Below, one piece after another: positions 16,934 through 25,838 of a DNA stretch of 56,482 nucleotides. The stretch is from positions 1-56,482 of the forward strand of contig CAYPFR010000013.1 of the NCBI GenBank assembly GCA_964410285.1. The letters run 5' to 3'. This stretch comes from Fretibacter sp964410285. Lineage in GTDB: Bacteria; Pseudomonadota; Alphaproteobacteria; Caulobacterales; Maricaulaceae. Under the pieces are notes generated by a model, which saw nothing but the letters and a program-made list of their open reading frames with translations, ran no database searches and had not been told where the DNA came from. A program made the translations under genes and the position numbers. The first letter of the stretch is position 1. Every line of letters starts with the position of its first letter.

Positions 16934-17223
16934 TCGCCTTCGCCAAAATGGTCATTAACAAGATCGGCAAGCGCATCTGCGGCTTGCCGCGCGTCAGACC
17001 CCTTTGCGGTGATCGTAATATCCTCCCCACAGGCAGATCCAAGCATCAACAATTCCATTATAGAATCCGCTTCAACTGTTTCGACGCAGACATCATTATG
17101 GGATGTCACCTCAACGCGCGCGTCAAACCGCTCGACGCATTTAACAAATTTGGCAGAAGCTCGCGCATGAAGCCCGCGTTTGTTAACAAGGGTCACACGG
17201 CGGCTTACGATTGTGCCGCACAT
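16930..17223 (-). CDS. ptsH: Phosphocarrier protein HPr
   Basis: A 97-residue HPr. The active histidine is His19 in KRGLHARAS. A serine in the regulatory position is kept (Ser54 in EADSIMELLML), the site that HPr kinase phosphorylates in organisms having it. In alphaproteobacteria HPr mainly serves a regulatory phosphorelay rather than sugar uptake. It starts three bases after the EIIA-Man stop. The usual hprK gene is missing from this cluster although the target serine remains. Confidence 0.95.
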   Translation of the reverse strand: MCGTIVSRRVTLVNKRGLHARASAKFVKCVERFDARVEVTSHNDVCVETVEADSIMELLMLGSACGEDITITAKGSDARQAADALADLVNDHFGEGE

Positions 17224-17226
17224 GAC

Positions 17227-17631
17227 CTAAGAGGCACCCGCAAGAATTTGTGAGGCAATGGCTATATAGCGCTGTCCGGCATCCTTAGCCGTCTCCGCCG
17301 CGTTCATAAGGCTGGCTTCGCGCCGAGCCTGAGATAGCTTGATAAGCATCGGCAGATTGACCCCAGCGACGACTTCGACCTTGCCCTCATCCAGCATAGA
17401 AATCGCCAGATTAGACGGCGTCCCGCCGAACATATCGGTAAGAATTATGACGCCCTTATCGGCGCTTACGGTACGAACCGCGGCGCGGATTTCCTCTCGG
17501 CGACGCTCCATATCATCATCAGGCCCAATACAGACCGTTAACATATGGCTTTGTTCGCCCACGACATGTTCCGTCGCGCGCTTCAATTCTATGGCCAATT
17601 GACCATGAGTGACTATCACTAAACCTATCAC
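17227..17631 (-). CDS. PTS EIIA component, mannose (EIIA-Man) family
   Basis: A 134-residue EIIA of the Man family. The phospho-accepting histidine is His9 in VTHGQLA, and the conserved TDMFGGTPSN loop follows at about residue 66. No membrane EIIB/IIC/IID partners are near, so it is probably a regulatory phosphate sink as in the alphaproteobacterial incomplete PTS. It starts at GTG 17631. Between it and chvG there are only about 100 bases, where hprK and rapZ commonly sit in related genomes. Confidence 0.93.
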   Translation of the reverse strand: MIGLVIVTHGQLAIELKRATEHVVGEQSHMLTVCIGPDDDMERRREEIRAAVRTVSADKGVIILTDMFGGTPSNLAISMLDEGKVEVVAGVNLPMLIKLSQARREASLMNAAETAKDAGQRYIAIASQILAGAS

Positions 17632-17735
17632 AAAATACCTATTGCGTGATTACATCTGCCGAGCAGTTAATCAATAAAATGCGCAGTTGGAAAGTTAAAA
17701 GACAGCGATAGAGTAAATAATTCCGCCCGATTTCG

Positions 17736-19484
17736 CTATTTTCGTTTGCCAAGACTGCCGCTCTGGCGCGGGAGCTTGATAATGAAGCGCGCACCGCTTC
17801 CATTGTCTGCAGTTTCCGCTTTATTCTCCGCATAAATGTGGCCTTTATGAGCCGTGATAATCTGACGGCAAATCGCGAGGCCTAGCCCGGAATGAGACCC
17901 AAATTCACTACCTTTGGGTCGCTCCGTATAAAATCGATCAAAAATGGTCTCGATATTTCCGGGCGGGATACCGGGGCCGTCATCCTCAACAGAGATAACG
18001 ACAAGAGACTTATTGTCCTCCTCCGCCGGCCATGCACGCAAGATAATTTTTCCACCTGCAGGACTAAAGGTGAGCGCATTATCAATGAGGTTACGAAACA
18101 CTTGCGCAAATGGACTTTCAAAGGCCCGCACCCAGAGGGGAGAGGTGGAGGCAGGGTCTTTTACAAATAAGACTTCGACCTCTTGCTGGGATTGATTGTA
18201 AAAGTGAGCCAGATTGGTCAGCACATCGGATACATCCACTGTTTCTGCCGTATCTTTGGCCAGATTGGCATCAACTTTGGAGGCTTTCGAAATATCGGAA
18301 ATCAAACGATCCATGCGCGCAACGTCATTTTCTATCACGTCAAGGAGCTTCTCGCGCTGCTCGGCGGTACGCGCGCCGCGCAGTGTATCGCTAGCCGAGC
18401 GCAAGGACGTTAGCGGATTTTTAATTTCATGAGCCACATCACCGGCAAAGTTGGCAATATCGTCGACGCGCCGATAGAGCCCTTGGGTCATCTCATCAAG
18501 AACAATAGATAAATCACCAATTTCGTCGCGTCGGCCTGATAAGTCGGGAATAACATCGCGGTTGCGCGAGCTTCGCGTGACGTCCTCTGCCGCCCGCGCC
18601 AGCCTTCGCATAGGCAGGGCGATAAACAATGTCAGAGCCAGCGAGGAAAACAGCATGGCAATCAATGCCAGTCCGATAAAGGGCATAAGAGCGCGGCGTT
18701 CCGCATTTATAATACCATCGATATTACGGGACTCCAGTGAGATTACGCCAAGCACATGCTGCACGCGGCGCACGGGCTGCGCCACAGTGACAATACGCTG
18801 GTTTTGCACATTGTAGCGCTCCCCTGACATAATATCGCCGTCCAAGGCCCTCCGAACATCACCCTTGAGATCATGCCGCAGTCGCTCGCGGCGTGTCTTC
18901 AACCATGGCAGATTACTTACTGTACTGACCGTAATTTCACGTGCACGAGCCATATAAGTCTCATGCCAGCTTGGCGGCACTTGTGCCTCTATTACGGGTT
19001 CAAGTTGGCTGACAGAGATATTATCTTCGAGCCGCGCACTATCTACCAATAAAAGGCCCGAGCCATCAAACAACCGGACACGCCAAGTATCGGGAATGTT
19101 AATCTGCCGCAATATTGAGGCGGCCGTGTCGACATCCAGCTTAGCAGATAGGCCGTAACCCGTCGCGCCATCAGCCATGATGGTTGCAATCGTGCTGCTG
19201 GTGCTGCGCATGTTTACCATCTCGGCTTCCACAAGTCCGTCCTGAAAACGTCCCATGGCAAGCGAGCCTATCGTCAGGACCACTAACCCAATCAGATTTG
19301 ACAAAAAGATCGCCCGGGTGAGCCGCGAAGCCAGTACAGAGCGCCGGGGGCCTTGGCGTTTTTCGCGGCGAGATTTGGCGCGCTTGGCCGGTTTTTGAAG
19401 GCTTGATGTGCCTGCGGCGCTGGGTTTCGTAGAGAGGCTCACCGCTTGGCCCGCAAAGCCGGGCCGCCCATCAGGGGGCCCCAT
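17736..19484 (-). CDS. chvG: ChvG (ExoS)-type sensor histidine kinase
   Basis: Membrane sensor of the ChvG-ChvI system, which responds to acid and envelope stress and controls surface polysaccharide and host interaction in alphaproteobacteria. The start is placed at 19484, one base after the chvI stop, giving 582 residues. An N-terminal basic cytoplasmic tail is followed by one helix, a periplasmic sensor, a second helix, HAMP, then VAHEIKNPLTSLRSA with phospho-acceptor His352. The ATPase region has NLIDNAL, DDGPGIP and HSGLGLAICRQI. The frame is open upstream within chvI, but that extension is not needed. Confidence 0.94.
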   Translation of the reverse strand: MGPPDGRPGFAGQAVSLSTKPSAAGTSSLQKPAKRAKSRREKRQGPRRSVLASRLTRAIFLSNLIGLVVLTIGSLAMGRFQDGLVEAEMVNMRSTSSTIATIMADGATGYGLSAKLDVDTAASILRQINIPDTWRVRLFDGSGLLLVDSARLEDNISVSQLEPVIEAQVPPSWHETYMARAREITVSTVSNLPWLKTRRERLRHDLKGDVRRALDGDIMSGERYNVQNQRIVTVAQPVRRVQHVLGVISLESRNIDGIINAERRALMPFIGLALIAMLFSSLALTLFIALPMRRLARAAEDVTRSSRNRDVIPDLSGRRDEIGDLSIVLDEMTQGLYRRVDDIANFAGDVAHEIKNPLTSLRSASDTLRGARTAEQREKLLDVIENDVARMDRLISDISKASKVDANLAKDTAETVDVSDVLTNLAHFYNQSQQEVEVLFVKDPASTSPLWVRAFESPFAQVFRNLIDNALTFSPAGGKIILRAWPAEEDNKSLVVISVEDDGPGIPPGNIETIFDRFYTERPKGSEFGSHSGLGLAICRQIITAHKGHIYAENKAETADNGSGARFIIKLPRQSGSLGKRK

Positions 19485-19485
19485 A

Positions 19486-20190
19486 TTACGCTTCTTTATA
19501 TTTATAACCCACGCCATAGAGCGTCTCAATACCATCAAAGCTCTTATCCGTCTTGCGGAACTTTTTGCGAAGGCGTTTGATATGGCTATCAATTGTGCGG
19601 TCATCGACATAAATTTGATCGTCATAGGCCGCGTCCATCAATTGATCGCGCGATTTCACAAATCCGGGACGATTAGCAAGCGCTGCCAAAATCAAAAACT
19701 CTGTGACGGTCAAACGAACCGGCTCCCCGTTCCAGCTACAGGCATGGCGATTTGGATCAAGCACAAGAGAGCCGCGCTTTATGACTTTTTCGTCGCCCTC
19801 AAGCGGGACTGGCATGTCAATGGACGTCAGAGAGGCCCTCCGGAGGACAGCCTTAATTCTCTCCCCGAGTAAACGCTGTGAGAAAGGCTTTTTGATATAG
19901 TCATCTGCTCCCATATTGAGTCCGATCGCCTCATCGAACTCGTCATCTTTGGAGGTGAGGAAAATTACCGGAAGATTGCTGGTCTGGCGCAAGCGGCGCA
20001 AAAGCTCTAAACCGTCCATGCGCGGCATCTTGATGTCAAAGATTGCTAAATCCGGCGGACTTGACTTTAGGACCTCCAGCGCGCTGACCCCATCATGAAA
20101 CTTACGTACCTCATACCCCTCGCCTTCCAGAAAGATGGAGACAGAGGTCAGAATATTTTCATCATCGTCAACAAGGTAAATTTTCGCCAT
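19486..20190 (-). CDS. chvI: ChvI-type response regulator
   Basis: A 234-residue OmpR-family regulator. The receiver domain has YLVDDDENI, phospho-acceptor Asp52 in AIFDIKMPRMDG, and KKPF. The winged-helix domain ends with the alpha-loop and wing residues YVDDRTIDSHIKRLRKKFR and GVGYKY. It is the first gene of the leftward chvI-chvG-EIIA-ptsH set, which fits the known conserved order in Rhizobiales and Caulobacterales except for the absent hprK. Confidence 0.95.
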   Translation of the reverse strand: MAKIYLVDDDENILTSVSIFLEGEGYEVRKFHDGVSALEVLKSSPPDLAIFDIKMPRMDGLELLRRLRQTSNLPVIFLTSKDDEFDEAIGLNMGADDYIKKPFSQRLLGERIKAVLRRASLTSIDMPVPLEGDEKVIKRGSLVLDPNRHACSWNGEPVRLTVTEFLILAALANRPGFVKSRDQLMDAAYDDQIYVDDRTIDSHIKRLRKKFRKTDKSFDGIETLYGVGYKYKEA

Positions 20191-20445
20191 TTTAATCTCC
20201 AGCCCGGATAATTTACGTTAGGCCCTATCATGTAAGCGCGCAATATGGCTTAGATTTGACCAATCTTGCCTTATTTTCGGCTAAAACCGCTCTAAAATCG
20301 TATAAATCGGTGAATTGGGCGCCCGAACGCTAGCATATTGCTCACGCATATGTGTTTTCATCTTGTCTATATTTGAGATGCACCTCTGGAAACGGCGCTG
20401 TAATAAGCTGATATTGAATGTAACTTCCTCATATCGGAGACTAAT

Positions 20446-21033
20446 ATGACACGTCTAACAAAAACACTGTTCATCGCAGTTGCGGCAAGTGCCCTCATGG
20501 CAGCCCCAGCCATGGCCCAATCGTCTTATGGCGGCGGAAATTACCGCAACCAGCAGACCGATCAGGTGAAAAAATCCAAGGTCAAAGAAGCTAAAAAGCT
20601 CAGAAAAGCCGAGAAGAAACGCGCTGAGGCCATGCGCAAGAAAGAGCAAATGGAAAAAGAGCTCATGATGAAAGAAGACGCCATGAAAGGCGACGTCATG
20701 AAAACCGACGCCATGAAGAAGGGCGATGCCATGAAGGCTGACGCGATGATGAAGGGTGACGCTATGAAGGCGGATGCCATGGTAAAAGGCGACACTATGA
20801 AGGCTGATAAGATGGCCCCTGCCGCGACTTACGGCTCTGACAAAACTTACGGCTCTGCAACTCCCGCAGCCGGCTCTACTCACATGAAAGACAAAATGAT
20901 GAAGGACAAGGGCGCTTATGGCTCCGGTTCGACAGCCGCCTCATTGAAACCTGCTAATTGCCCGGCAGGAACAGAGCCACAGAACAACGGTACCTGCATG
21001 CTCAAAAGCGGCAGCGCCCTGCCCGGTAGCTAG
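20446..21033 (+). CDS. Secreted Met/Lys-rich repeat protein
   Basis: A 195-residue protein with a classic signal peptide (cleavage probably after AMAQ). A highly charged Lys/Glu segment follows, then about eight tandem units of the form MK(G/A/K)D(A/V)M between residues about 75 and 125, resembling the short pentapeptide MxKDx repeat family. The C-terminal part is Gly/Ser/Tyr-rich with two cysteines (ANCPAGTEPQNNGTC). GGAG precedes the ATG by six bases. Function is unknown; methionine richness could suggest copper binding or oxidant scavenging, but there is no direct support. Confidence 0.8.
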   Translation: MTRLTKTLFIAVAASALMAAPAMAQSSYGGGNYRNQQTDQVKKSKVKEAKKLRKAEKKRAEAMRKKEQMEKELMMKEDAMKGDVMKTDAMKKGDAMKADAMMKGDAMKADAMVKGDTMKADKMAPAATYGSDKTYGSATPAAGSTHMKDKMMKDKGAYGSGSTAASLKPANCPAGTEPQNNGTCMLKSGSALPGS

Positions 21034-21064
21034 TCAGTAGCGAGGGTAAACTCCCTTTAGAGAC

Positions 21065-22561
21065 ATGCTAAAATCTCATAGAGATATTTACACGCGCGCA
21101 GCCCTTATTGGGGCTGCGCTTTTATATATACGGCTGATTTCCAAGAGCTTTGCCCCTGGAACAACGACAACAGATCAACCCTATCTTTTCTTTGTCGGGG
21201 CCTTATTCTTTGCAGGCTTCATCTGGTTTAGCTTTCTTCCGCTCCTAGGCAAAATGGAGAGACAGCCTCAGGCGCACAATCGTCCAAAAAATGGCCAGCT
21301 TTTATTGATAATATTCACCTTAGGCCTTGCCGCACGCGCTTTGTTTTTTGGCTCCACCCCTATTTATGAGGATGATTGGAACCGTTATCTCTGGGACGGC
21401 TTTGTCGCGGCGCATCACGAAAATCCCTATAAGCATTCACCAGAGAACATTTATTTACTAGGCGCCTCCGCTGAACAGCTACCAGCGCAAGAAATACCTG
21501 AAAGCCTACACAAGCTCTCGCGCCTCTCAGAGGAGAACGGAGATTTTGTCAGGCGCATCAACAGCCCCCAATACACCACAATTTATCCGCCGGCTGCCGT
21601 CGCCGTCTTTACTGCCGCCGCATATATTGGGCCGCTCAATCTTGATGTCCTGCGTATCTTCTTCTGGCTGTCGGAGGCGCTAACGCTTTTTTTGATGATG
21701 AAAGCCCTCACGGTCTATGGCCGCTCACCGCTCTGGATGACGCTCTATGCGCTTAACCCGCTTATCATCTATGCGGGGATGAACGCTGCCCATATGGACA
21801 TTTTACTGCTACCAGCTTTGCTGGGGGCGTTGATCGCGATAAAAACGCGGCCCTTTGTTAGCGCGGTTCTTTTGTCTATAGCAGCTGCAATCAAGATTTG
21901 GCCCTTACTGTTGGCGCCCATATATTATCGTCATTGGCTCAAACGGCCGGCGATCTATGTCGGGGCAGCGCTAATGATCGCCTTGCTGAGCCTGCTATTC
22001 CTGTGGCCGCTACTCGCCGCGCTGGGCGAAGAGAGCGGGACGAGCGCCTATGCCGCCACATGGCAGCGCAGCACTTATCTATATCCGCTCATTGATGAGT
22101 TTATCGGCAAACTCACCGGATATTGGTCGACTCCCGCGCGGCTATTGATCGCGGCGAGCTGTATCGGGCTGAGCCTTTGGCTTGGGTTTAAACCTTTACA
22201 TGGCCAGTGGAGCCGCGAGAAGTTGATCGATAGTCTGCCCCTGCATTTGCTGCTGGTGACCTTTATATTTTTCTTGCTCTCACCGACCGGGTTTCCTTGG
22301 TATCTGATCTGGTTATTTGCTTTTCTGCCCTTTGCTCCGCGCTATAGCGCCGCCATGCTCACGGTATTACTGCCAATTTATTATGTGCGCTATGCATTAG
22401 GGGAGCTAAATATTTACGCCGTTTACACCGATTGGCTGGTCCCCCTTCAGTTCTCAATTCCTTTGGGTCTACTGCTGCTTGAACTCACGCGGGGAGATTG
22501 GCGCGCCAGCCGCGCAAATATATTCGCGCCCTCAAATGAAAGGTCTCATCATGAGCCTTAA
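21065..22561 (+). CDS. GT87/DUF2029-type membrane glycosyltransferase
   Basis: A 498-residue polytopic membrane protein with roughly ten to twelve hydrophobic helices. The first loop reads YEDDWNRYLWDGFVAAHHENPY, the acidic catalytic-type loop found in GT-C fold mannosyltransferases such as GT87. These use polyprenyl-phosphate sugars to modify lipids or proteins outside the membrane. The next gene, overlapping by 11 bases, is a GT2 enzyme of the kind that makes polyprenyl-phosphate sugars, which supports a donor-plus-transferase pair. Sugar and acceptor are unknown. Confidence 0.8.
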   Translation: MLKSHRDIYTRAALIGAALLYIRLISKSFAPGTTTTDQPYLFFVGALFFAGFIWFSFLPLLGKMERQPQAHNRPKNGQLLLIIFTLGLAARALFFGSTPIYEDDWNRYLWDGFVAAHHENPYKHSPENIYLLGASAEQLPAQEIPESLHKLSRLSEENGDFVRRINSPQYTTIYPPAAVAVFTAAAYIGPLNLDVLRIFFWLSEALTLFLMMKALTVYGRSPLWMTLYALNPLIIYAGMNAAHMDILLLPALLGALIAIKTRPFVSAVLLSIAAAIKIWPLLLAPIYYRHWLKRPAIYVGAALMIALLSLLFLWPLLAALGEESGTSAYAATWQRSTYLYPLIDEFIGKLTGYWSTPARLLIAASCIGLSLWLGFKPLHGQWSREKLIDSLPLHLLLVTFIFFLLSPTGFPWYLIWLFAFLPFAPRYSAAMLTVLLPIYYVRYALGELNIYAVYTDWLVPLQFSIPLGLLLLELTRGDWRASRANIFAPSNERSHHEP

Positions 22562-23255
22562 GTATGAAAATGATATGCCCAATATCACCGTCATTATTCC
22601 CGCCCGCAATGAAGAGGGCGCGATTGGTAAAGTCATTGACGAAATTCCGGATTATGTCAGCGAGATTATCGTCGCCGATAATGGCTCTACCGATGCCACG
22701 GCCAAGACCGCACGGGCACATGGCGCGCGCACAGTCTACGTCGAGCAGCCGGGATATGGACGCGCCTGCCTTGCGGGTATGTCCGCAGACTCCAGCAGCG
22801 ATATTACCGTTTTTCTGGACGGGGACGCGTCGGATTACCCCGAAGACATGGACGCGCTGCTCGCCCCCATAGTGTCAGGCGAAGTTGATTTTGTTGTTGG
22901 CTCCCGCTTGACCGGCGTCCGCGAAAAAGGCGCCCTAACCCCGCAGCAAGCTTTTGGCAATCGGCTGGCCTGCGCGCTCATGACCCTATTTTGGAAAAGC
23001 CGGTTCACGGACCTTGGTCCCTTCCGCGCTATTCGCAGCTCTAGCCTTACCGCCCTGAATATGCAGGCTCCGACTTTTGGCTGGACCGTAGAGATGCAGG
23101 TGCGCGCACTAAAGCAAGGCCTTGCCTATACCGAAGTTCCCGTGCGGTACCGAAAGCGCATTGGCGTATCAAAAATATCGGGCACGGTGAAAGGCGTGAT
23201 CCTCGCCGGCTATTATATCCTCTCGACTATATTTATCGAAAAACTGCGGCCTTAA
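22551..23255 (+). CDS. GT2 family glycosyltransferase
   Basis: A 234-residue GT-A fold enzyme of the dolichyl/polyprenyl-phosphate sugar synthase type. Motifs are IPARNEEGAIGKVID, ADNGSTDAT, the DxD-like LDGDASD and VGSRLTG. The start at 22551 is chosen because GAAAGG lies seven bases upstream and the frame overlaps the GT87 gene end; a longer start inside that gene is possible but unlikely. No C-terminal membrane segments beyond a weak hydrophobic tail. It is likely to make the lipid-linked donor for the preceding membrane transferase. Confidence 0.88.
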   Translation: MSLKYENDMPNITVIIPARNEEGAIGKVIDEIPDYVSEIIVADNGSTDATAKTARAHGARTVYVEQPGYGRACLAGMSADSSSDITVFLDGDASDYPEDMDALLAPIVSGEVDFVVGSRLTGVREKGALTPQQAFGNRLACALMTLFWKSRFTDLGPFRAIRSSSLTALNMQAPTFGWTVEMQVRALKQGLAYTEVPVRYRKRIGVSKISGTVKGVILAGYYILSTIFIEKLRP

Positions 23256-23258
23256 CCG

Positions 23259-23681
23259 CTAGCGCTTTCGAATTCGCCAAAGATAGACGGCCGCTAGCAA
23301 GCCAATAAATAGCCCGCCGAAAAGCTCTAGCTTACTGACCGGGCCAAGCCATGGCTCCGAGAGCGGCGCAAGAGAGGCAAGACCTCCGCCCCCGTCCGAC
23401 ATCGATGATGATGCTAGAAATATCAGGATGAAAACAAAAGCTGTAGCAACGCCCGCCAAGGAGAAGACGGCCTTGAAAAAATTGGCATCATCGCGCGCTT
23501 GCTTCCGGCGGCGGTCCTCTGCGCGGCGCGAGCGGCGAAACATACGTTCGGAGGGGCGTTCATAGGCACTCCCATCTGGCAGGATCTTTTGCCGCAGCGG
23601 CGCTGCTGTTGGCGGAAGGTCGGGTGCAGGCGCGCTTATGGGCTTTACCGCATTTTCAGGGGTTTTATTTTCTTCTGTCAT
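23259..23681 (-). CDS. Hypothetical small membrane protein
   Basis: A 140-residue protein that I do not recognise. Residues 1-65 are polar and Pro/Ala-rich, then very basic (RRSRRAEDRRRKQAR). Two hydrophobic helices follow (about 70-91 and 118-135) around a Gly/Ser-rich loop, and the C-terminus is basic. The pattern suggests a small inner-membrane protein with a cytoplasmic basic arm. It is convergent with the GT2 gene, three bases away, so they share no terminator space. Confidence 0.6.
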   Translation of the reverse strand: MTEENKTPENAVKPISAPAPDLPPTAAPLRQKILPDGSAYERPSERMFRRSRRAEDRRRKQARDDANFFKAVFSLAGVATAFVFILIFLASSSMSDGGGGLASLAPLSEPWLGPVSKLELFGGLFIGLLAAVYLWRIRKR

Positions 23682-23715
23682 TTCCCCTAGAGTAGCATGG
23701 TCAAATCATAATCCT

Positions 23716-24198
23716 ATGTTAAAATGCATCATGCTTTTTCGGTGTTTCTTAGTGCTTTTATGTACGTCTTTGCCCGCGCAAGCGGCGGCGCAAAGCCAAA
23801 ATTATGACGTGCGGCCACAGGCAAACCGCGTCACAGGGGAAGACTTGGCCAAAAGCTTTAAGGGTATCACCCACAAGGGCGCTTATAATTTTGACCAGCT
23901 TGGCCGTGCCGGAAATAATTATACAGAGCAGCATCATAAAGACGGCAAGATCACTTATAGGGAAAAGGGAGAGGTCTTAACAGGGCGCTGGCGGCTCACC
24001 CCTGAGGATACGATTTGCTATAGCTATGAGAATGCCAATCTTGGCCCCGGGTGTTTTCGCGTCTACAAAATCGGGACATGTTATTATTTTTACGCGTCCT
24101 ATCTCACCGCGCGAAAAGACGAAAGCGATCAAGAATATTGGACAGCTCGCAGCGTAGAAAAAGGCAAAAGCGCAACCTGCCTTGATATGTTTGCATGA
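23716..24198 (+). CDS. Secreted hypothetical protein, tandem paralogue 1
   Basis: A 160-residue protein with a signal peptide (cleavage about AQAAAQ). The mature part has YNFDQLG, GEVLTGRWRL, TICYSYENANLGPGCFRVYKIGTCYYFY and a late Cys. The pattern GRW, then C-Y/F-x-Y, then GxxCFxVxKxGTCxYxY is shared with the next gene, so the two are diverged duplicates. ATG 23716 is used; ATG 23731 also precedes a good signal sequence. Function unknown; four cysteines suggest disulfides in the periplasm. Confidence 0.7.
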   Translation: MLKCIMLFRCFLVLLCTSLPAQAAAQSQNYDVRPQANRVTGEDLAKSFKGITHKGAYNFDQLGRAGNNYTEQHHKDGKITYREKGEVLTGRWRLTPEDTICYSYENANLGPGCFRVYKIGTCYYFYASYLTARKDESDQEYWTARSVEKGKSATCLDMFA

Positions 24199-24707
24199 GC
24201 CGCGCCGCCGCCCTCTTCACGCTTTTTCCGATTTTTGCCCTCGGCCCCAATTTCAATGTAGCCGCGCAGGAGAGGCTATCGCAGCCTTCCCCCCAAGTCC
24301 GCCTGCCGGAAAACCTCACCCTTTTAGAGGGCGACGCACTTCATGACGCCTTTTCGGGGCGTACAATGGACGGCATATATAAGCAGGTGCGTCAGCGCTC
24401 TGGCACAGCCCGTTTTACAGAAAGCTTTCTGCCCAGCGGCGAAACCCTCTATCAGGAGGGTAAAGTTACAGAAAAGGGCCGCTGGAACCTCGCCGGACCC
24501 CCAGGTTTTGAGAAGATTATCTGTTTTCGCTACGAGGGCAGTATGGCGGGGCCGGAAAGCTGTTTTACCGTCTTTAAAAATGGCACCTGCCTTTATTCCT
24601 ATGCGCCTAGCCTTGTGCGCGGCGGGCAGCCACTGGACAGTAACCGATGGAGCGCCAAGACCATTATTCGCGGCGAAATCTCAAGCTGTGATGATTTGGT
24701 TTCTTAA
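24195..24707 (+). CDS. Secreted hypothetical protein, tandem paralogue 2
   Basis: A 170-residue secreted protein related to its upstream neighbour. Shared features are GDALHDAFSGRTMDG (compare GEDLAKSFKGITHKG), KGRWNL, IICFRYEG, ESCFTVFKNGTCLYSY, the Ser/Thr-rich end and the final Cys. The ATG overlaps the neighbour's stop (ATGA), so both are made together. No named domain is recognised. Confidence 0.7.
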   Translation: MSRAAALFTLFPIFALGPNFNVAAQERLSQPSPQVRLPENLTLLEGDALHDAFSGRTMDGIYKQVRQRSGTARFTESFLPSGETLYQEGKVTEKGRWNLAGPPGFEKIICFRYEGSMAGPESCFTVFKNGTCLYSYAPSLVRGGQPLDSNRWSAKTIIRGEISSCDDLVS

Positions 24708-24718
24708 ATGACAACCCG

Positions 24719-25630
24719 TTAAGGCGTGTAGACAGTATAGGCGACCTCGGCCCCGATTGTGCCCACACCCATCGAGAAATCATAGTCATTATTCAGGCTC
24801 GCATCCGGGCTACCACTTAGCGCGTAACGAATATTAAAAGAGACGGCCTGCTCAAGTAGTGTGCCAACAGAGCGGGCTGTGCGCCGCCCGCCGTCAAAAA
24901 GCTTTGTCGGGCCAGCGCTGAAATCCCCGAGATCATTGAGCGAGCTATCGATCCCGCTGCCGCCCACACTCGGGTTTTGCGCCGCCGTGCCCCAGCGCCC
25001 CGCACCAGAGCCGCCCGTGCGATTAATCAGGGCGCGAAATCCAATATTCTCATAGCCAAGGGATGTGAAATCGCCCGAAGTTGTCAAGTTGCTCGCTTGG
25101 GCGAACATATCGAAGGGAGCATTAGAGACGACCAGAAAACGCGAGACATGGCGCGAGCGGCGCACATTAATATCCGTGTCTTGACCCAATCCAAAAGATG
25201 TCAAGCTGTCGCTGGCCTCAAGATAGTCTATATCCCCGCCGCCGGGATTGCCGAAGTTCCCGCCGCTGAGCTCATTGTCGATTTGAAGGCGGGAGGCTCC
25301 GCCGCTAAAATCATGGCCCGGATCAAAACCGGCGTTTGAATTAAACACATAACCGTCCTGCGCGATTAGATCCGGCGCCGCGAGGCCCGAGCTGGCCGGC
25401 GTTAACAGGTTGAAATCCACTGCCACAGGCGCGGCGCCGCCATTGGCTTCATCTTCCGTCGCCCCGATCACGATCACAAGGGATTGCGCATTGAAAAAGG
25501 GCCGGTCAACGACATCAGCGGTCGCGATGCCGCCGCCCGATGCGCATAAAAACGCAAGCGCCAAAAGGCGGCTTATGGCCCCAAAGGCCCGCGGGCGAGG
25601 CCGCGCTGATATATGAAAATGTTTTCCCAT
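24719..25630 (-). CDS. Secreted hypothetical protein, Gly/Ser/Asn-rich
   Basis: A 303-residue protein with a signal peptide (cleavage near GIATA). The mature chain is rich in Gly, Ser, Asn and Asp, poor in Lys, and has many short beta-type segments, ending AEVAYTVYTP. This composition suggests a secreted beta-sheet or surface protein. I cannot assign a family. It is convergent with the paralogue pair, 11 bases apart. Confidence 0.6.
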   Translation of the reverse strand: MGKHFHISARPRPRAFGAISRLLALAFLCASGGGIATADVVDRPFFNAQSLVIVIGATEDEANGGAAPVAVDFNLLTPASSGLAAPDLIAQDGYVFNSNAGFDPGHDFSGGASRLQIDNELSGGNFGNPGGGDIDYLEASDSLTSFGLGQDTDINVRRSRHVSRFLVVSNAPFDMFAQASNLTTSGDFTSLGYENIGFRALINRTGGSGAGRWGTAAQNPSVGGSGIDSSLNDLGDFSAGPTKLFDGGRRTARSVGTLLEQAVSFNIRYALSGSPDASLNNDYDFSMGVGTIGAEVAYTVYTP

Positions 25631-25838
25631 CTATTCAAGACATTACACAAAAATGATTTCCGCTTGCCCAAGGAAAAGCCTTAATAAAATATTAAGGGCG
25701 CGCGGCAAACGCGCAAATACCACAGCCCAAAAGACATTTCGGCCCTAGCACATTTGGGCGCTAGACACATTTCAGCGTTGAGCTTTTGCCGTATTGCTCT
25801 AACATCACGCTTACCCGGTCGCTGTCAGGAGCCATATT

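Noticed and set aside
17639..17833. 64-codon leftward frame between the EIIA and chvG genes as an hprK remnant
   Set aside because: No kinase P-loop or HPrK signature is present and most of it overlaps the end of chvG in another frame.
19485..19625. Upstream extension of chvG to 19625
   Set aside because: That part overlaps the conserved C-terminus of chvI; the ATG right after the chvI stop gives a normal ChvG N-terminus.
20455..20883. His/Phe/Leu-rich leftward frame
   Set aside because: It is the antisense reading of the MKxDA repeat gene, which has a signal peptide and a ribosome-binding site.
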